DNA from: Gnetum montanum
Lineage: Eukaryota; Streptophyta; Gnetopsida; Gnetales; Gnetaceae
DNA length: 64,000 nt
NCBI GenBank assembly: GCA_015680685.1
Contig: MNCI01008018.1
Coordinates: 45,588-109,587, forward strand
Reading direction: 5' to 3'
Below, piece by piece: positions 11,795 to 23,539 of this stretch (its first letter is position 1; the number at the start of each line of letters is the position of its first letter). The notes under the pieces are model-generated. The model did no database searches. It was not told where the DNA came from and worked only from the letters and a program-made list of their open reading frames with translations. A program made the translations under genes and the position numbers.

Positions 11795-11837
11795 AGTTCA
11801 CTCTTGAATGTTGATGTTAAGCGTAAGAGTACCAAAA

Positions 11838-11847
11838 TTTGATACCA
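11838..11847 (-). other. Primer-binding site, initiator-Met type (element B)
   Basis: Plus-strand TTTGATACCA is the complement of TGGTATCAAA, matching the iMet-tRNA primer site TGGTATCAGA in its first eight bases. It lies between the gag start and the LTR. Confidence 0.72.
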
Positions 11848-11849
11848 CT

Positions 11850-12963
11850 TGAGGATTGAGAACTTAGAAGGGGGGATGAATAAGTTTTTCAAATCACAAG
11901 TGATTCCTATTACACAAAACACAAGAATTATGTGGTTTTCCAACTTGCATACTCCATACTCAAAGGGTAGATTCCTTGCACACCTATGAACTTTGTTTCT
12001 TTGAAAATGTGATTTAGAGGACACCACAACCTTTACAAAGTTTGAGCTCTACTAAGGATAGTTTTATCACTATGACAACTCTCAATTGCACAAGGTTCCA
12101 ACAAGCTCAAGAGTGATTTAAACAGACCCATAACTTGTACAAAATAGAGCTCCACTCTAGAGTATTTTGATGCATCAAAACAACTCAATCCTGCAAGATC
12201 CCAATAAGCTCTAAAAGGATGCCTTCTCACACGAAGCATATTAACTCCTCAAGGTAGCAAGAAAAGGAACCACAAGGAGAGATTATAACTTAATTTACAA
12301 ATTCCTTATATAATGTAGCATAGTTCCATAACAAATCTAACAAATGATGTGACAATTCAAGTATACAAATATAATAACATAAGATAGACAATGATTGCTT
12401 TGATGTTGACAATGCTTTCATAATACCTAAGAGTTTGAAGTCTACTTATAGCCTTGGATTTTTCAAAAATACCTCAAAATTCATGTAATAGCTATTCAAT
12501 GACTAGTGTAGACATCTCCTTTAGGATTGGGATGTCTTTCTAAAATTAGGTTCAACTCAGGGAGACATCTCTTTTTAAAATGGGACATCTCTAGGGAGAC
12601 ATCTTCTTTCCAAAGGAGATGTCTCCTATTTTTGGAAGACATCTTTCTATGATTGACTTCCTTTCAGCCAAGATGTCTTCTATTCCTTGGAGACATCTTC
12701 TCAACTATTGAGATTTAGTTTTTTAAGCTTTCTCTTGTTAATTTAGCTTCCTCTCAATCCCTAAAGCATCTTCATTTAGCTTGTAGTCTTTGTACTTGTC
12801 CATGCTTTCATTTTGCCTATGAAGCTTTTTACTCTTATAGCCATGCTTCCTTGAGTCTTTGTCCATGATCTGGAGTTCTTGTTCTTATCCTATAAATACA
12901 TCCCCAAAAGACATCCTTTGTTCTCTATTTTCTTTAAGGTTTTGGCATACCAAAAGGTCAACA
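11850..12963 (-). repeat. Copia 5' LTR (element B)
   Basis: About 1114 bases; starts TGTTGACCTTTTGG on the minus strand at 12963. Pairs with 2751-3819. A U3 array of AGACATCT/AGATGTCT occupies about 12507-12705. Confidence 0.8.
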
Positions 12964-14427
12964 TTGCAATGGGTGGTGAAACAAAGGAACAAGGTGGTGC
13001 AAGGGTTTGTTGCAATGCATAGAGGAGGCAAGGTGTAGATATGTGGGTGTAAGATGCTATCAATGGGGCTATAGTGAATAGCATCAATGGTATAGAGAGG
13101 AGCACTAACATTGTGCAAAGGTGGATTGGGCTAACTCTAAATGACAGAGTTGTGACTGGTGAAAGGTTGTAATGAGGTGAACAAGATGGTGTAGGTATGG
13201 GACAGCAGAGCAGTGGAAACCAAGGAGTAGGAGGGCAGTGCTAGTGTTGCATGATGAGCTGCTATGGCCAAGGAAGGTGGAAATAGGGGCTGCAAAGGAG
13301 GTTTTGGTGGGCTATGGTAGAGGGCAGTGAAACAGTGGCCTTGTGTGGCCTTCTCCAAGGTATACCTGTATGGCCCAAGCAGGCAGTAGTGTTAGTGTGG
13401 GAAAGAGTGACATGCAATGATAGCAGTAAGGCCAAGGTTTGGTGGCATGCAACCATGGATCTACTCCAATATTGGAGTTGCATAACACTTGACCTAAATG
13501 GCCTCCAATGGGTCTATGCTTTCCTTGGTGGTGTAGGCCCTTCCAAGGATCCCACAACCCCAGATGGGATTGCAAGCCACATAGCCTCAACACCCACCTT
13601 TTTTTGGAAATTGAAAGTTGAAACTGATATTATCATTTTATTTTATTTTTCATAAATAAGAAAAAAAAGATTGATGGATGAGGAGAATGATGATGACTGG
13701 GACCAATGAAATTAATTGAAACTAAGAACTTGTGTCATGCTCTATCCCCTGCTAACATGGTGAGGAGGAGAAAAATTATTATGATAATAGAATAATGAAC
13801 AGTGTGATTAGTTAGAACTTTTTTGATGCTTTCCCTCCCTTTAACATGAGGAGGAAGAGAATGATTATGATTAGCACTCGAAGCAAATGGAGTTTGAATG
13901 TTTCACTTGACTACAATCCTCTAGCACTAATAGTGATGGTGTTGGTGATGATGTTAATGATCTTCCTCCTTCTTCCATGGCTTATTCATATTTTTTTGAT
14001 GATGATATCAATTGATGGACCAGTTATAGTTTTTTATTTTAACTGCATCATTATCGTAGCTATTTTCATTTGGCTATAATGGCCACAAAGACCATGTATT
14101 GCTTTTGTTATTGTATGTTGCATAGTGCAACTATGGCTATGAACTTTTATTTATTTTTATTCTATTGTCACATAGTGTGATCATGGCTACTAGCTTTTTT
14201 TTCATTTTTATGTTTCATATTTTTATGCAAACCAAAATAATAAAAGAAGGCCATGAGATGAGGCAAAAAAAAAAAATGAAAGACATGATCATAGAGTAAA
14301 ACTGAGGTAATAAAGTTGTAAAAGAAAGGAATAAACATTAAAGTAAACATTGTAACACTACCATGATGTAAATAGGTCCTAATGTATAAATAATGAAAAG
14401 AAGGAAATATTACATATTTACTAGTTT
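12964..14427. other. Unassigned sequence, no gene supported
   Basis: 12964-13600 is relatively GC-rich and G/T-biased (runs such as GGTGGTGCAAGGG, TGGTGGGCTATGG) with overlapping short frames on both strands, none resembling a known protein. 13640-14427 is AT-rich with GATGATGATG-like runs. It may be part of a decayed retroelement flanking the Tat-like remnant, but nothing diagnostic is visible. Confidence 0.5.
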
Positions 14428-14605
14428 TAGACCTTAGTATGACATCATGTTGCTAGTTTTAGGCCTTGGTAGGTCATGGTCTTTTCATTTTTATGCCTTG
14501 TCAAGCCATTGCATTGCTAGTTTTAGGCCTTGATGGCCTTTGTCTTGCCAGTTTTAGGCCTTGGTGGGCCATTGCATTGCTAGCTTTAGGCCTTGGAGAA
14601 CCATG
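14428..14605. repeat. Imperfect short tandem repeat around TTTTAGGCCTTGG
   Basis: The core TAGTTTTAGGCCTTGGTGGG... recurs about four times (near 14455, 14517, 14547 and 14580), twice followed by CCATTGCATTGC. Spacing is irregular (about 30-62 bases), so this is a diverged minisatellite-like block. Confidence 0.6.
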
Positions 14606-14929
14606 GACATGTTGTTCTAACCATTATGGGATAGCCTCGAAAGAGCATATAAGGATAAAACAAACAATGAAGCACGATATAAGGTTACAAAGGTGAACAA
14701 ATGACCATTAACAAAAGAAGGGATAAGATGCTTAATATGAATTTGTTACTTGATCCTTGATAGATCAAGGGGCTTCTTCTGTATGATCCTAGTTTCATCA
14801 TTCTTCCCATTAGATATGGCAATTGGCAGGTGTTTTTTTTGACCATTTAGTGTTTGAGAGTTGGCATTATTAACATTATCATTATCATTGTTGTTGTTAT
14901 TGGCCCAAGCTTGAGTGTTAAAAATTTCA

Positions 14930-15960
14930 TCCTAAAACTTCACCTCTAAACTTCAGTCAATGTGGATATTATTGATATATGGTAGACATGTGTTTTTCCC
15001 ATGAATTTCAATTTCACCATCTTCATATAGTAAGTGGATCTCTTGATGTATATGTGATGAGACTACCAAAAGCTTCACTAACCATGATCTTTTTGGGATT
15101 AAGTTAAGATTGGGTGTCTCTTTAACTACTAGGAAGTTGGAAAATATGGGAAACTATTCTTTGATTATAAAATCCAAGGAAATAGAACCTTAAACTACTA
15201 CTTGTGACCCATTGAATGACTTAAGTACTAAGGTCGAGGTTTCTTGGATGTTCTTGGTTAAGCCTAGTTTCTCAACAATGTTGAATGATATTACGTTGGT
15301 TACTATTCCATCATCCACATGAACATGATGAATCTTGAACCTTCCAACATTTCTTCACTTTGTGAGTTAATCTTCACCTCACTATCACAAAAGTTGAGCA
15401 TGGATTAATGCTCATTTTCACTAAGTAAAGATTTCTCAATAACAAAGTGGATGGACTCCTTTTTGGTAGGCATGCCTTTGCTCATAGGTATAGAAGTCAA
15501 TGCCTGAGCTAGCACATCTCTATGAGTAGGAGAGATCATGACTAGATCATATAGGTTCAATGATGTGTTCTTTTGTTTGAGGGACCATTTGACTTATTTC
15601 ATTATTATTAAAAAATTCTTTCACTTGGCATTTGATCTTTTAGCATTGGTAATCTTAATTTCCTCCATTCTTCCTAGAGTTTTTGGCTCAAGTTTCAATG
15701 TACATGCCTTGTGCCTCTTGTTTATGATTGTAGCTAATCTTGATGTAGGCCTTGGTGGGTCAACTTTTTTTCAAGCCTCTTATGGTTGGCTAACTTTAAT
15801 GGGCTTAGTTTTTGATTTGATAGTAGGTTATTTTCATCATCGTTATGATGATCTCTTGTTAATCATTGATTTATTTGCCACTATAGGTAAGCTTTGGTCA
15901 CAAGTTGTTATGGTTTTTCTTATTGAAGGTGGAGGGATCCTACTAACAAAGGATTGGTAA
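14930..15960 (-). pseudogene. Gypsy aspartic protease region (Tat-like), degenerate
   Basis: Reading the minus strand gives LYDLVMISPTHRDVLAQAL near 15520, the helper segment typical before Tat/Ogre-type protease. Then follow a DDG-containing stretch (15330-15300 region), KLGLTKNIQETS and SFNGSQ, and further on FPIFSNFLVVKETPNLNLI. These match the order VDxGA, lGL, fnGs and an LLGRP-like region of gypsy proteases, where the protease cuts the polyprotein. Stops and frameshifts are frequent and the flap and active site are damaged. Confidence 0.55.
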
Positions 15961-16199
15961 CTTATGGTCTAAGTTATAATGTTGATGCCACTGAAGATAG
16001 GACATGTATGATGAAAGGCTTTTTAGGGGCTTGAGGTGATGGTACCCTAATGATGAAGGGGGTTTTAGGCTTTATGTTCTAAGGCTAAGTACTAGCTGAT
16101 GGTACTTTGATGACGAATAGTTTTCTAGGTGGATCAAACCATTTGGTTATTATGAACAAAGCCATGGTGTAAGAGTTATAGTTGGTGCTTGAAGAGTTG

Positions 16200-18204
16200 G
16201 GTTCATTCAACACTAGCTCTTCATAATCAATCATCTTTCGAAGGTCAACTTTCAAGGCTAGGAAAAAATTAGTATCATGACCTTTGATGATAATGTTAAA
16301 ATTTATCTAGTTTGAAGTACTTGGATAGTTTTGAATTATCTTTGGTTACTATCATTGGATCTCTAGTTATCTTACAAAGATGATTGTGCCTCTTACAAGC
16401 TTTCTTAGATAGTTACTTATGTTGCATATGAAAAAATAACTATTCTAAAAGCTCAAAGGGCATCATTAATAAATTAGTATACCTAGTCCTATCCTTCCAT
16501 CTAAAATTTGGTCTTAGTTAATTAGGATGTAGGAGGTAGATAGTTGAGATGAATTATAAGATGTGTTGCATGGTAGTGATCTCTACCTTTCTATTTGTTT
16601 TGAATCTTTTGTTACTATAGCCACATTATTTGTTCTTGCTTAATTTTCTTCCTACTCCTCGCATGTTCATTTTTATAGGCCACATAGGCTGAATTGTTAC
16701 TAAAATTGGCTACCTCCTCAATGTTCTTAGTTTATGAAAAGGCTTAGCTTAGTGATTGGGGTTCCAAGTGGTAGAGTTTTGACTTCATGAAGTTATTTAT
16801 CACTTCCTTGAAGATGCCAAAAGGTGGATTTAAAAGATAGGCTTTTGAATCTCATTGAGAATTAAATTCCATTTCCATCTTTGAATGAACCTTTGACAAG
16901 TGCAAGTGGCCCCTACTCTACCTTCATGACTTGATCTAACATTGTATTTAGCTTCACCCTGTATCTGAAGAAGTTGAGAATTTGGTTTATTAAGTTCACA
17001 AGGGAAGAGATGGAACTTCTAGGTAAGATTCAATACCAATATAAAGCCTTTCCCTTAAGGGACATAGGAAAAATGTGTAATATTATATGAGGTCAAGCTT
17101 GCAATAAGAGGCACTCAAAGTAGAAGGTGATCAAGTGTGCATTAGAATCTCCTTCATCATTGTATTTGGTAAAGCCTGGGATAGGCATGCCTAAAGGTAA
17201 CATTATTTGAGGAATAGTAGGACTTATGGGATCATCCTAGTAGAAATTCATAGTTTTTACCATCTAAGTGATGCTAGTTTTAAGTTTTTGCAGCTCTTTA
17301 GTAAGGTCTTAAATAATTTGAAAGGCTTGATCCAAGCCTTGAGGCATCCTTGTAGGTTGTAGTGTTGGTACTAATGGCTATTAAGGAGGTTGAATAGCTT
17401 GGGGCCATGTAATTTGAATTAGAATAGACTAAAGTGATTTTGTAACAACTTTTGCAAGCAAGTTAAATAACAAGAAGGATGTTGGAGTTGGGACATGAGG
17501 AACAAAGAAATAAAAGAGGATGTGAGAAACTTATGAAACTTGGGGTCCTAAAGAGGGGTCCACTAGAATGGAGAAAGAAGGTGCTGTAAAGGACACCATT
17601 AGTAATGGGTGCACTAACTAATGTTGAGTTGCAAAACACATGGTTGTAAACAAGGATGTAAAATGGATCACTAGCTAAGATTGATGCACTATGACAATAG
17701 GTTTTGAGGTGAACATGATAGGAAATAAGGAAGTAGATTAAGGAACTTTATTTTTAGAGGACACAAAAGGTGTAGAGTTAAGGATGGTCACTTCTAGAAC
17801 CAATCATTACATAAGGTCTCCTAGCAATGTATTTGGTTCATAGTCAGACTAAAACTCATCCTAATCTCTTTAGCTATGGTCTAAAATAACTTCCCCACTT
17901 GTCTCATCTTGGTCTACTAATTGTAGTAATATACAGGTATGAAACTTAGTTTGATTTGGTCATAAAGAGAGGGAATATACACCTTTCCATTTTTGTGGAT
18001 TATATCAAACTAATGTTTTAATTTTGAATCTTTGTTAGGGATATGAAAGCTATCTTGAATCTTAGCACAAATGAAGTTATAATATTCTTCATTGATATTC
18101 ATGTAAGATGGTTCCAGTCCCATCTTCATAAGGAACTATCTTCACTCTATAACAGTTAGATCCTTAGGATCATAAATGTGGATGACCTCCTAGTATGAGG
18201 CCAT
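16200..18204 (-). pseudogene. gag: Gypsy gag (Tat-like), degenerate
   Basis: Start placed at 18204 (MASY, then IHIYDPKDLTV). The N-terminal part has MKMGLEPSYMNINEEYYNFI and SFHIPNKDSK; the capsid core near 17220-16850 has GFTKYNDEGDSNAHL, FYFECLLL, HIILHIFPMSLKGKALYWY, LINQILNFFRYRVKLNTM and LDQVMKVE. This is the Retrotrans_gag pattern of plant Tat/Ogre elements. At least six in-frame stops are seen. No zinc knuckle was found. Confidence 0.65.
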
Positions 18205-18329
18205 GTGTGTAATGTTATGAGGTAAAACTATGGAATGATAGAAAAGCATAAAATGTGTAAAGCTAACTTGTGAAATTTTCTAACTTATGGACTCTAACGT
18301 GGGAGAGTTAAAGTTGTGAAAATATTAAT

Positions 18330-18455
18330 TTATAAGTTGGCTTATAAAACATATTAGGATAGCTTGTAAAATGCAATAAGATAACTTATAAAATGTAATA
18401 AGCTAACTTGTAAAATGTAATAAGCTAACTTGTAAAATGTAATAGCTTGTTAGAG
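18330..18455. repeat. Tandem repeat, about 22-base unit, 4-5 units
   Basis: AAGCTAACTTGTAAAATGTAAT recurs in tandem with small changes (AGATAACTTATAAAATGTAAT, GATAGCTTGTAAAATGCAAT). It is upstream of the Tat-like gag on the minus strand. Confidence 0.75.
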
Positions 18456-19969
18456 TGCCAATGTATTAAGAGTTTCAACTTGTGAATTTCTAACATATTA
18501 ACTACTACTACAATAGAAAATCAAAAAAATTTCACAAAATGTTCTGACATTTAGGTACATTGAAAAGTAGAGAATGGACTTCAATGTCTAAACATAGAAA
18601 AATTACAAGGCACAAGTGCAAAAAATAAGAAAATCAATACATAAGAAACTACAAAAATTAATTTTTAAACTACCTAGAGTAGGGAGTTGGGGTAGTGGCA
18701 TGCATTGTAATGATAAAAAATTATTTTCTTTTTTGAAATCATAGATTTGCAAGGAAGAGGAGCAACACTGTAGCTACACTTAATTGGTTTAGTATCTTCA
18801 CATTGGGGTCTTGGGAAAATCCAAAGAATATTTTAATGTCTCAAATATGTTAGCAATCAATCACAAAAATAATGCAAATAATTGACAAATGGGTTTTGAT
18901 AAAGAATTTAGGCAAAGGTCCTCCTTCTAATGTCAAAAACTATAACGATTTAAAAATTTAGTGCTACAAAACCAAAAATTTTAGTGTAGAATGTTTCAAC
19001 ACTGGATCCAATGGGCCTTGAAAAAGGATCCATAGTACCTAAAACAATCTTATTGATTGATTAAGGGCTTGGAGAGTTTGTTACCAGGATGAAATTATAA
19101 TGGAAATAAACTAGAAAATATGTAATAAACAAAACCAACACCAAAGTAAAGTTGCAAAACATGTGAAGAAAATATGCAAAAGAATGCAAACAATTTGTAT
19201 TAATTCTATGAAAAAATACAAGGTTTAGACAGTACAAGATGTGGAACTGTAATTGTTCCATAGCTCCTTAAAATGGTAATGATAATCTTGCTTATGGATG
19301 GACAATGTATATCTTGCAGTCCTTCCAAGTGTACCTAGTTTGTTTCTTTTACAACAATATCTTGGTTCTTGAGATGATATGCTCTTGAAAAATTATTTTG
19401 AGCTATTTAATAAGTCATGAATTTGCTGGCTATGATATTATTGCCGTGATATCCCATGGGTTGCGATATCACGTATGCGATATCACATCTTCCACGATAC
19501 AGACTCTTTGAACAAGGCATCACAAAACTCATCATGACTACTGAGAATTATACCATTTGTATAGATATCATTCATGGAATCAATGGTAACCCAAAAAAAT
19601 CTACACTAGAAATCCCAAGAAGTGCATTTGTAACTTGGAAAGACACCTTAATTACAAGACCCCCAACCATCGATGTGAATGCCCCAACAACAGCATTTGA
19701 AATCACAATATTGCAATAAAACTCTCTAATAAGAACTTATGGAACTAGGAAATTCATTGTAATGAAATCACTCTAGTTCAACGCTTTAAAATAATCTATC
19801 AAGATTTACTACTTATGTAAAGGAAATGATAAGGAGTGCTTAGAGATTATATTCATGGTTGAAGTTACCTCACATAAGTGTTCAGAATTGAGGCACGTAG
19901 GAACTTAGATTACTATTGGAACTCCCTCTAGATCTCTTCTTTGGAAGTGGCCTAGATGTTCCAACCTTC
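18456..19969. other. Unassigned AT-rich sequence
   Basis: No gene recognised. 18480-19260 could be leader or LTR of the Tat-like element. A plus-strand frame at 19456-19719 overlaps the GATATC block and looks accidental. Confidence 0.45.
19442..19500. repeat. Isolated GATATC palindrome block
   Basis: Contains GTGATATCCCATGGG, TGCGATATCACGTATGCGATATCAC and CCACGATAC. This is the same motif as in the LTR promoters at 26917, 35864, 46978, 53458, 58490 and 62793, but here without a TATA box or LTR ends nearby. Confidence 0.6.
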
Positions 19970-20320
19970 TTTTGAGCCATTACTACTCAAATTTTTATCA
20001 CTAGTGGAGCCCTAGTAGTCTCTATGGGGTTGACTTCAAATAATAAGGACAAAATAAGGATTTGAACATTTATAATCATGTTAAATGAGGGCTTTTTAAT
20101 GAGAAATAAGATGTCTCTACTAGAATATATATGTATCCTCCATGATTAAAAATCAAGATAGACATACTCTTTTCACAATAGACATCTCTGCCATGTTGTA
20201 GGAGATGACAGGTAGATGTCTCAGTTTTTCAATATACATCTTTAGGTAGACGTCTCTCTTGAGAGTAGACATCTTCTAAAAGACATATTTAGAAAGATGT
20301 CTCTTTTGAATGAGGCTCAA
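19970..20320 (-). promoter_or_regulatory. U3-like AGACATCT array with TATA-like box and short ORF start
   Basis: 20100-20310 holds about seven AGACATCT/AGATGTCT motifs like the copia U3 arrays. On the minus strand a TATAAAT lies near 20078, and an ATG follows about 95 bases on (MAQKKVGTSRPLPKKRSRGS, from about 19981). LTR ends are not visible, so this is a fragment or an unrelated unit reusing the same array. Confidence 0.4.
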
Positions 20321-20639
20321 TAGGATGGGTTTTTGGAAAGGCTGCCAAGGACCATAGTCTTAGAAAATAGACATTATTAAAAAAACTTACCTCTACTTAC
20401 CTTTCTTGCTGAATAGAACGGAGGTTCCTATAATGGTAGATAGTGAGATTCCTCTCTTGAGGTTTCTCATTTTGCACAAACTTCCTCTATCTCCAAGGCT
20501 TGACTCCCCTTCAAAATTTTTTTCAAGAGAGTCTCCTTGTTCCCTTGTTCCTTCCTTTTAACTCTCCATTCTTTCTTAAGCCCCTTGGTTATTTGAGTAG
20601 TCTAATTCCTCCTATGGTCATGCATATATTCTCTTCTTG

Positions 20640-22279
20640 GTACATTTTCATTAGACCAAGAAGTCTTATGGTATGACTAGCTATTCAAATGATCAAATTT
20701 TAAGTTTCATTTCCATAAATTATGCCCAAATTTATGAAAATAATAACATCTAATTCTCCTATTGTAGTACGAGTGATTAGAATGATCAAACCTTTGAGGA
20801 TCCTTTTGATGAATGGGAGCTTCTTCTAATTGGGACGTAGTAGCTTTGTCCCTTGAAATAACATTCAACTAATATGGAGTTGGTGAAGATGATTCATCTT
20901 ATGTACAACATCCAAGCCCACTCCTGTCATGTGGACTTCTTCCTTTTCCTAATACCATTCAAAGGGATTCTTTTTTCTTTACTAACCTTTTATTCACAAG
21001 TTTGACATTTGAAATTTCTACTTTATCCTACTCATAAGACAAGGTTAGTTTGTCATTCTCAACCCTTAAGTCTAAGATTTCTTTAGTAAGATTAGAAATT
21101 ATTAAATTCAAAAAAGAAATTTCTTGATCCTTTGTTTTAACTTTCTTATTTAATTTTGTGCAAATATTTTGAAAAAATAATAATTCATTACATAACAAAT
21201 AAAACCTTTCTTCCTCATTGAGTTCATCATTTGTGAGAGCCATAGAGATGAGATGTGAATTTTTTACATCATCTTCCACTTCTTCTTCACTTTGCTTCTA
21301 ATCATCCCAACACATGTAGAAATTTGTCTTTTTTATCTCTTGATTATTTCTATCTTTCTCTGTGACTAGCCATTACTAGGGCATTTGGAAACCACATGGC
21401 CTCTTCCATCACAAATCCAAGATTCTATAGAAGAAGAATCAAAAGTAAAACTTGAAAACTTTTTACCTTTCCCTTTACATTTGAATCAATTTTATCTCTA
21501 CTAATTAGATATTTTACCCCTCTTTGCTTTAATTATTTGTAGCTTTCTTGAGAGAAAGGGTATCTCCTCTTCACTGTCCTCATCTGGCTCATTAGGCTTC
21601 TTCTTCTTAGTGGTTGATTTAAGGGAAATGGGAGGTTTCTCTTGAATAGCTCCTTTGCTTATGAGATTCATTTCATAAGCAATGAGAGCACTTTGAATTT
21701 CTTAAAATTTAAGGACTAAAAAAACTCTAATTTCCTTCATAATAGTAACTTTGGGTCTAAATTCTGGTTACAAAGTTCTAATCATCTTTATTATGACATT
21801 GCTCTCTGGTAGATCTTTACTCGTACCTCTAATGGCCACAACAAGATCATTTACTCTAGAAAAATAATCTTTTATTTTCTCTCCTTCTCTCATTTTAAGC
21901 TTGTCATACTCACTTTGCAGGACTAATAATATAGATTGCTTAATTATTAAAGTTCTCTCATATGTAGCCTCTAATATTTTCCAAATTTCTTTGGCTATTT
22001 TACTCCAACTACTCTATTAAATTTAGATTTATTCAATGCATAATATAAATAATTTTTAGCTTTTGAGTCATGCGTGAACTTATCTCTTTCTTCTTGAGTC
22101 CATTTGTTCTAGGCCTTGATGGCTACTGTTGTGCTGTCAACAAGTGGTGTGTAGCCTTCAAGGATGGATTCCCAAATTTCAAACTTCATCAATTTAAAGA
22201 AACCTTGCATCCTTGCCTTTTAATAGGCAAAGTCAAATCCATCAAACATGGATGGCTTTGTGTAAGATGTTCCCTCCAT
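20640..22279 (-). pseudogene. gag: Copia UBN2-type gag with two knuckle-like motifs (element E)
   Basis: Start at 22279 (MEGTSYTKPSMFDGFDF). Core: FEIWESILEGYTPLVDS, KWTQEERDKFTHDSK, YLYYALNKSKFNRVVG. A first knuckle at about 21388-21426 reads SWICDGRGHVVSKC, its first Cys replaced by Ser. A coiled-coil-like stretch (21279-21028, RFYLLCNELLFFQNICTKLNKK) follows. A second knuckle-like motif near 20770-20720 reads CYYFHKFGHNLWK, with the second Cys replaced by Phe and the last Cys lost. The second motif is absent from copy B as far as I can see. Many stops. Confidence 0.7.
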
Positions 22280-22319
22280 TGTTTACTCTTGGAAGTTGAT
22301 GTAGAAGCAAGAGTAACGA

Positions 22320-22331
22320 GCTCCGATAATA
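22320..22331 (-). other. Primer-binding site, initiator-Met type (element E)
   Basis: Plus-strand GCTCCGATAATA is a mutated complement of TGGTATCAGAGC, placed between gag and LTR as in copies A and B. Confidence 0.62.
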
Positions 22332-22333
22332 CT

Positions 22334-23474
22334 TGAGAATTGTAGAACTTAGAAATGAGGGCTAATAAAGTTCCCCAAATCAAAAATTCTTCAACACAAA
22401 GCACACATCAATTTTACATGGTTTTCCAACTTGGTTACTCCACACTCAAAGGGTAGATCACTTTCACACCTCCAGACTTTGTTTCTCTCAAAATGTGGTT
22501 TGAATGGTACTACACCCTAAATAGCTCTAAGCTCTACTCTAGAGCAATTCATCATTGTGAATCCACTCAACCCTCCAAGGTCCGTATAATCTTAAAATAT
22601 GATTTTCAAGATCCCACAACCTTTACAAATTGATCTCTACTTTGAAGTGTTATGATGTTGCACCAACCACTCAACCTAGCTAGGTCCTAACAAGCTCAAT
22701 GACAATGCCTTCTCACAAGAAGCACATTAACACTAGTGTGATAGAAAAGAGAAACAAAAATTACAAGGAAAGGATGAAATTTATTTGCTAGTCCAAGTAC
22801 TTTAAGGCATAGTACAATAAGATCACTACAATAGTATAAAAGATGGCACAATGAGATACATAAATATAATACAATAGAATACACAATGATTGCATGATGT
22901 TGACACTTTCTTGCTCAAAAACTTGCACATTGCCCAAGAGAATCAAGTCTTCTTATAGCCCTAAATTTTCTGAAAATACCTTGGAATTCATGCAATGCCT
23001 ATCTAATAGCTAGTGGAGATGACTTCTTCAAGATTGAGACATCTTTCTACAACAAACTTTAATTTTGGGGAGATGACTCTTCTTCAATGGAGACATCTCT
23101 AAGGAGACATCTACAGGGTAATATCTTCTCCTAAAAGGAGATGTCTCCTATTTTTAGGAGATTTCATCTCTAGTTCTTCTTCACTTTGGCCAAGATGTCT
23201 TCTAATTCTAGGAGATGTCTTCTCAACTTTTAAAATTTGATTCCTAAAGCTTCCTTTTGTCTTCTTAGTCCTTATCCAAGCTCTTTGACGTCTTATTGTA
23301 GCTCTCATTCCTTGAGTGTGCATTCATGTCTTGCAAGTCCTTTTTATCTCCATTTTAACATCTCTTTGTAAATGTCATCTCTTGAGCTTTCCTTCATGCC
23401 CTAAAAAAGCATCACACTCCACAACATTCTATATTCTCCATTTTCCTTAAGGTTTAAATACTAAAAGGTCAACA
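22334..23474 (-). repeat. Copia 5' LTR (element E)
   Basis: About 1141 bases; ends and body match the LTRs at 1066, 2751 and 11850. U3 array of AGACATCT/AGATGTCT at about 23005-23225. Confidence 0.75.
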
Positions 23475-23539
23475 TGCTACATCCTATCACTTCTAGCATG
23501 TATATGATACTTTATTAAATGAGCCTTCTCAAGAAACGT

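Larger units (their letters stand above)
2751..12963 (-). mobile_element. Copia element B with both LTRs, gag only, and foreign insert
   Basis: Minus-strand copia element of about 10.2 kb bounded by LTRs 11850-12963 (5') and 2751-3819 (3'). Next to the 5' LTR is an initiator-Met-type primer site and a gag; next to the 3' LTR is a polypurine tract. The LTRs look roughly 80-85% alike by eye, so the insertion is old. No protease, integrase, RT or RNase H is recognisable anywhere inside. The middle (about 5.2-9.3 kb) seems to be unrelated material in the opposite orientation. The flanking five bases (GTGTG and TTGCA) do not match, so the exact ends or the pairing of these two LTRs remain slightly uncertain. 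Confidence 0.68.
14900..18204 (-). mobile_element. Ty3/gypsy Tat-like remnant (gag to protease)
   Basis: Minus-strand gypsy element remnant with gag (18204-16200) then the pre-protease and aspartic-protease region (about 15960-14900). RT and integrase are not seen in the remaining sequence to 12964. LTRs could not be delimited; 18330-19440 may be its 5' leader or LTR. It sits between copia copies B and E. Confidence 0.65.
20640..23474 (-). mobile_element. Copia element E, 5' part (gag, primer site, 5' LTR)
   Basis: Third copy of the copia family: minus-strand LTR 23474-22334, initiator-Met-type primer site, gag from 22279 downward. The 3' part is missing or unrecognisable below 20.6 kb. Its LTR start abuts the chromovirus pol remnant at 23.5 kb, suggesting insertion into it. 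Confidence 0.75.

Noticed and set aside
2744-12968. Target duplication TTGTG/TTGCA for element B
   Set aside because: Only three of five bases match and it needs a shifted LTR start; not convincing.
12890-13655. Overlapping Pro/Leu/His-rich frames on both strands
   Set aside because: Low-complexity G/T-rich DNA gives open frames in many phases; none shows domain motifs.
19456-19719. 87-residue plus-strand open frame
   Set aside because: It starts inside the GATATC block, resembles no family I know and has no counterpart elsewhere in the window.
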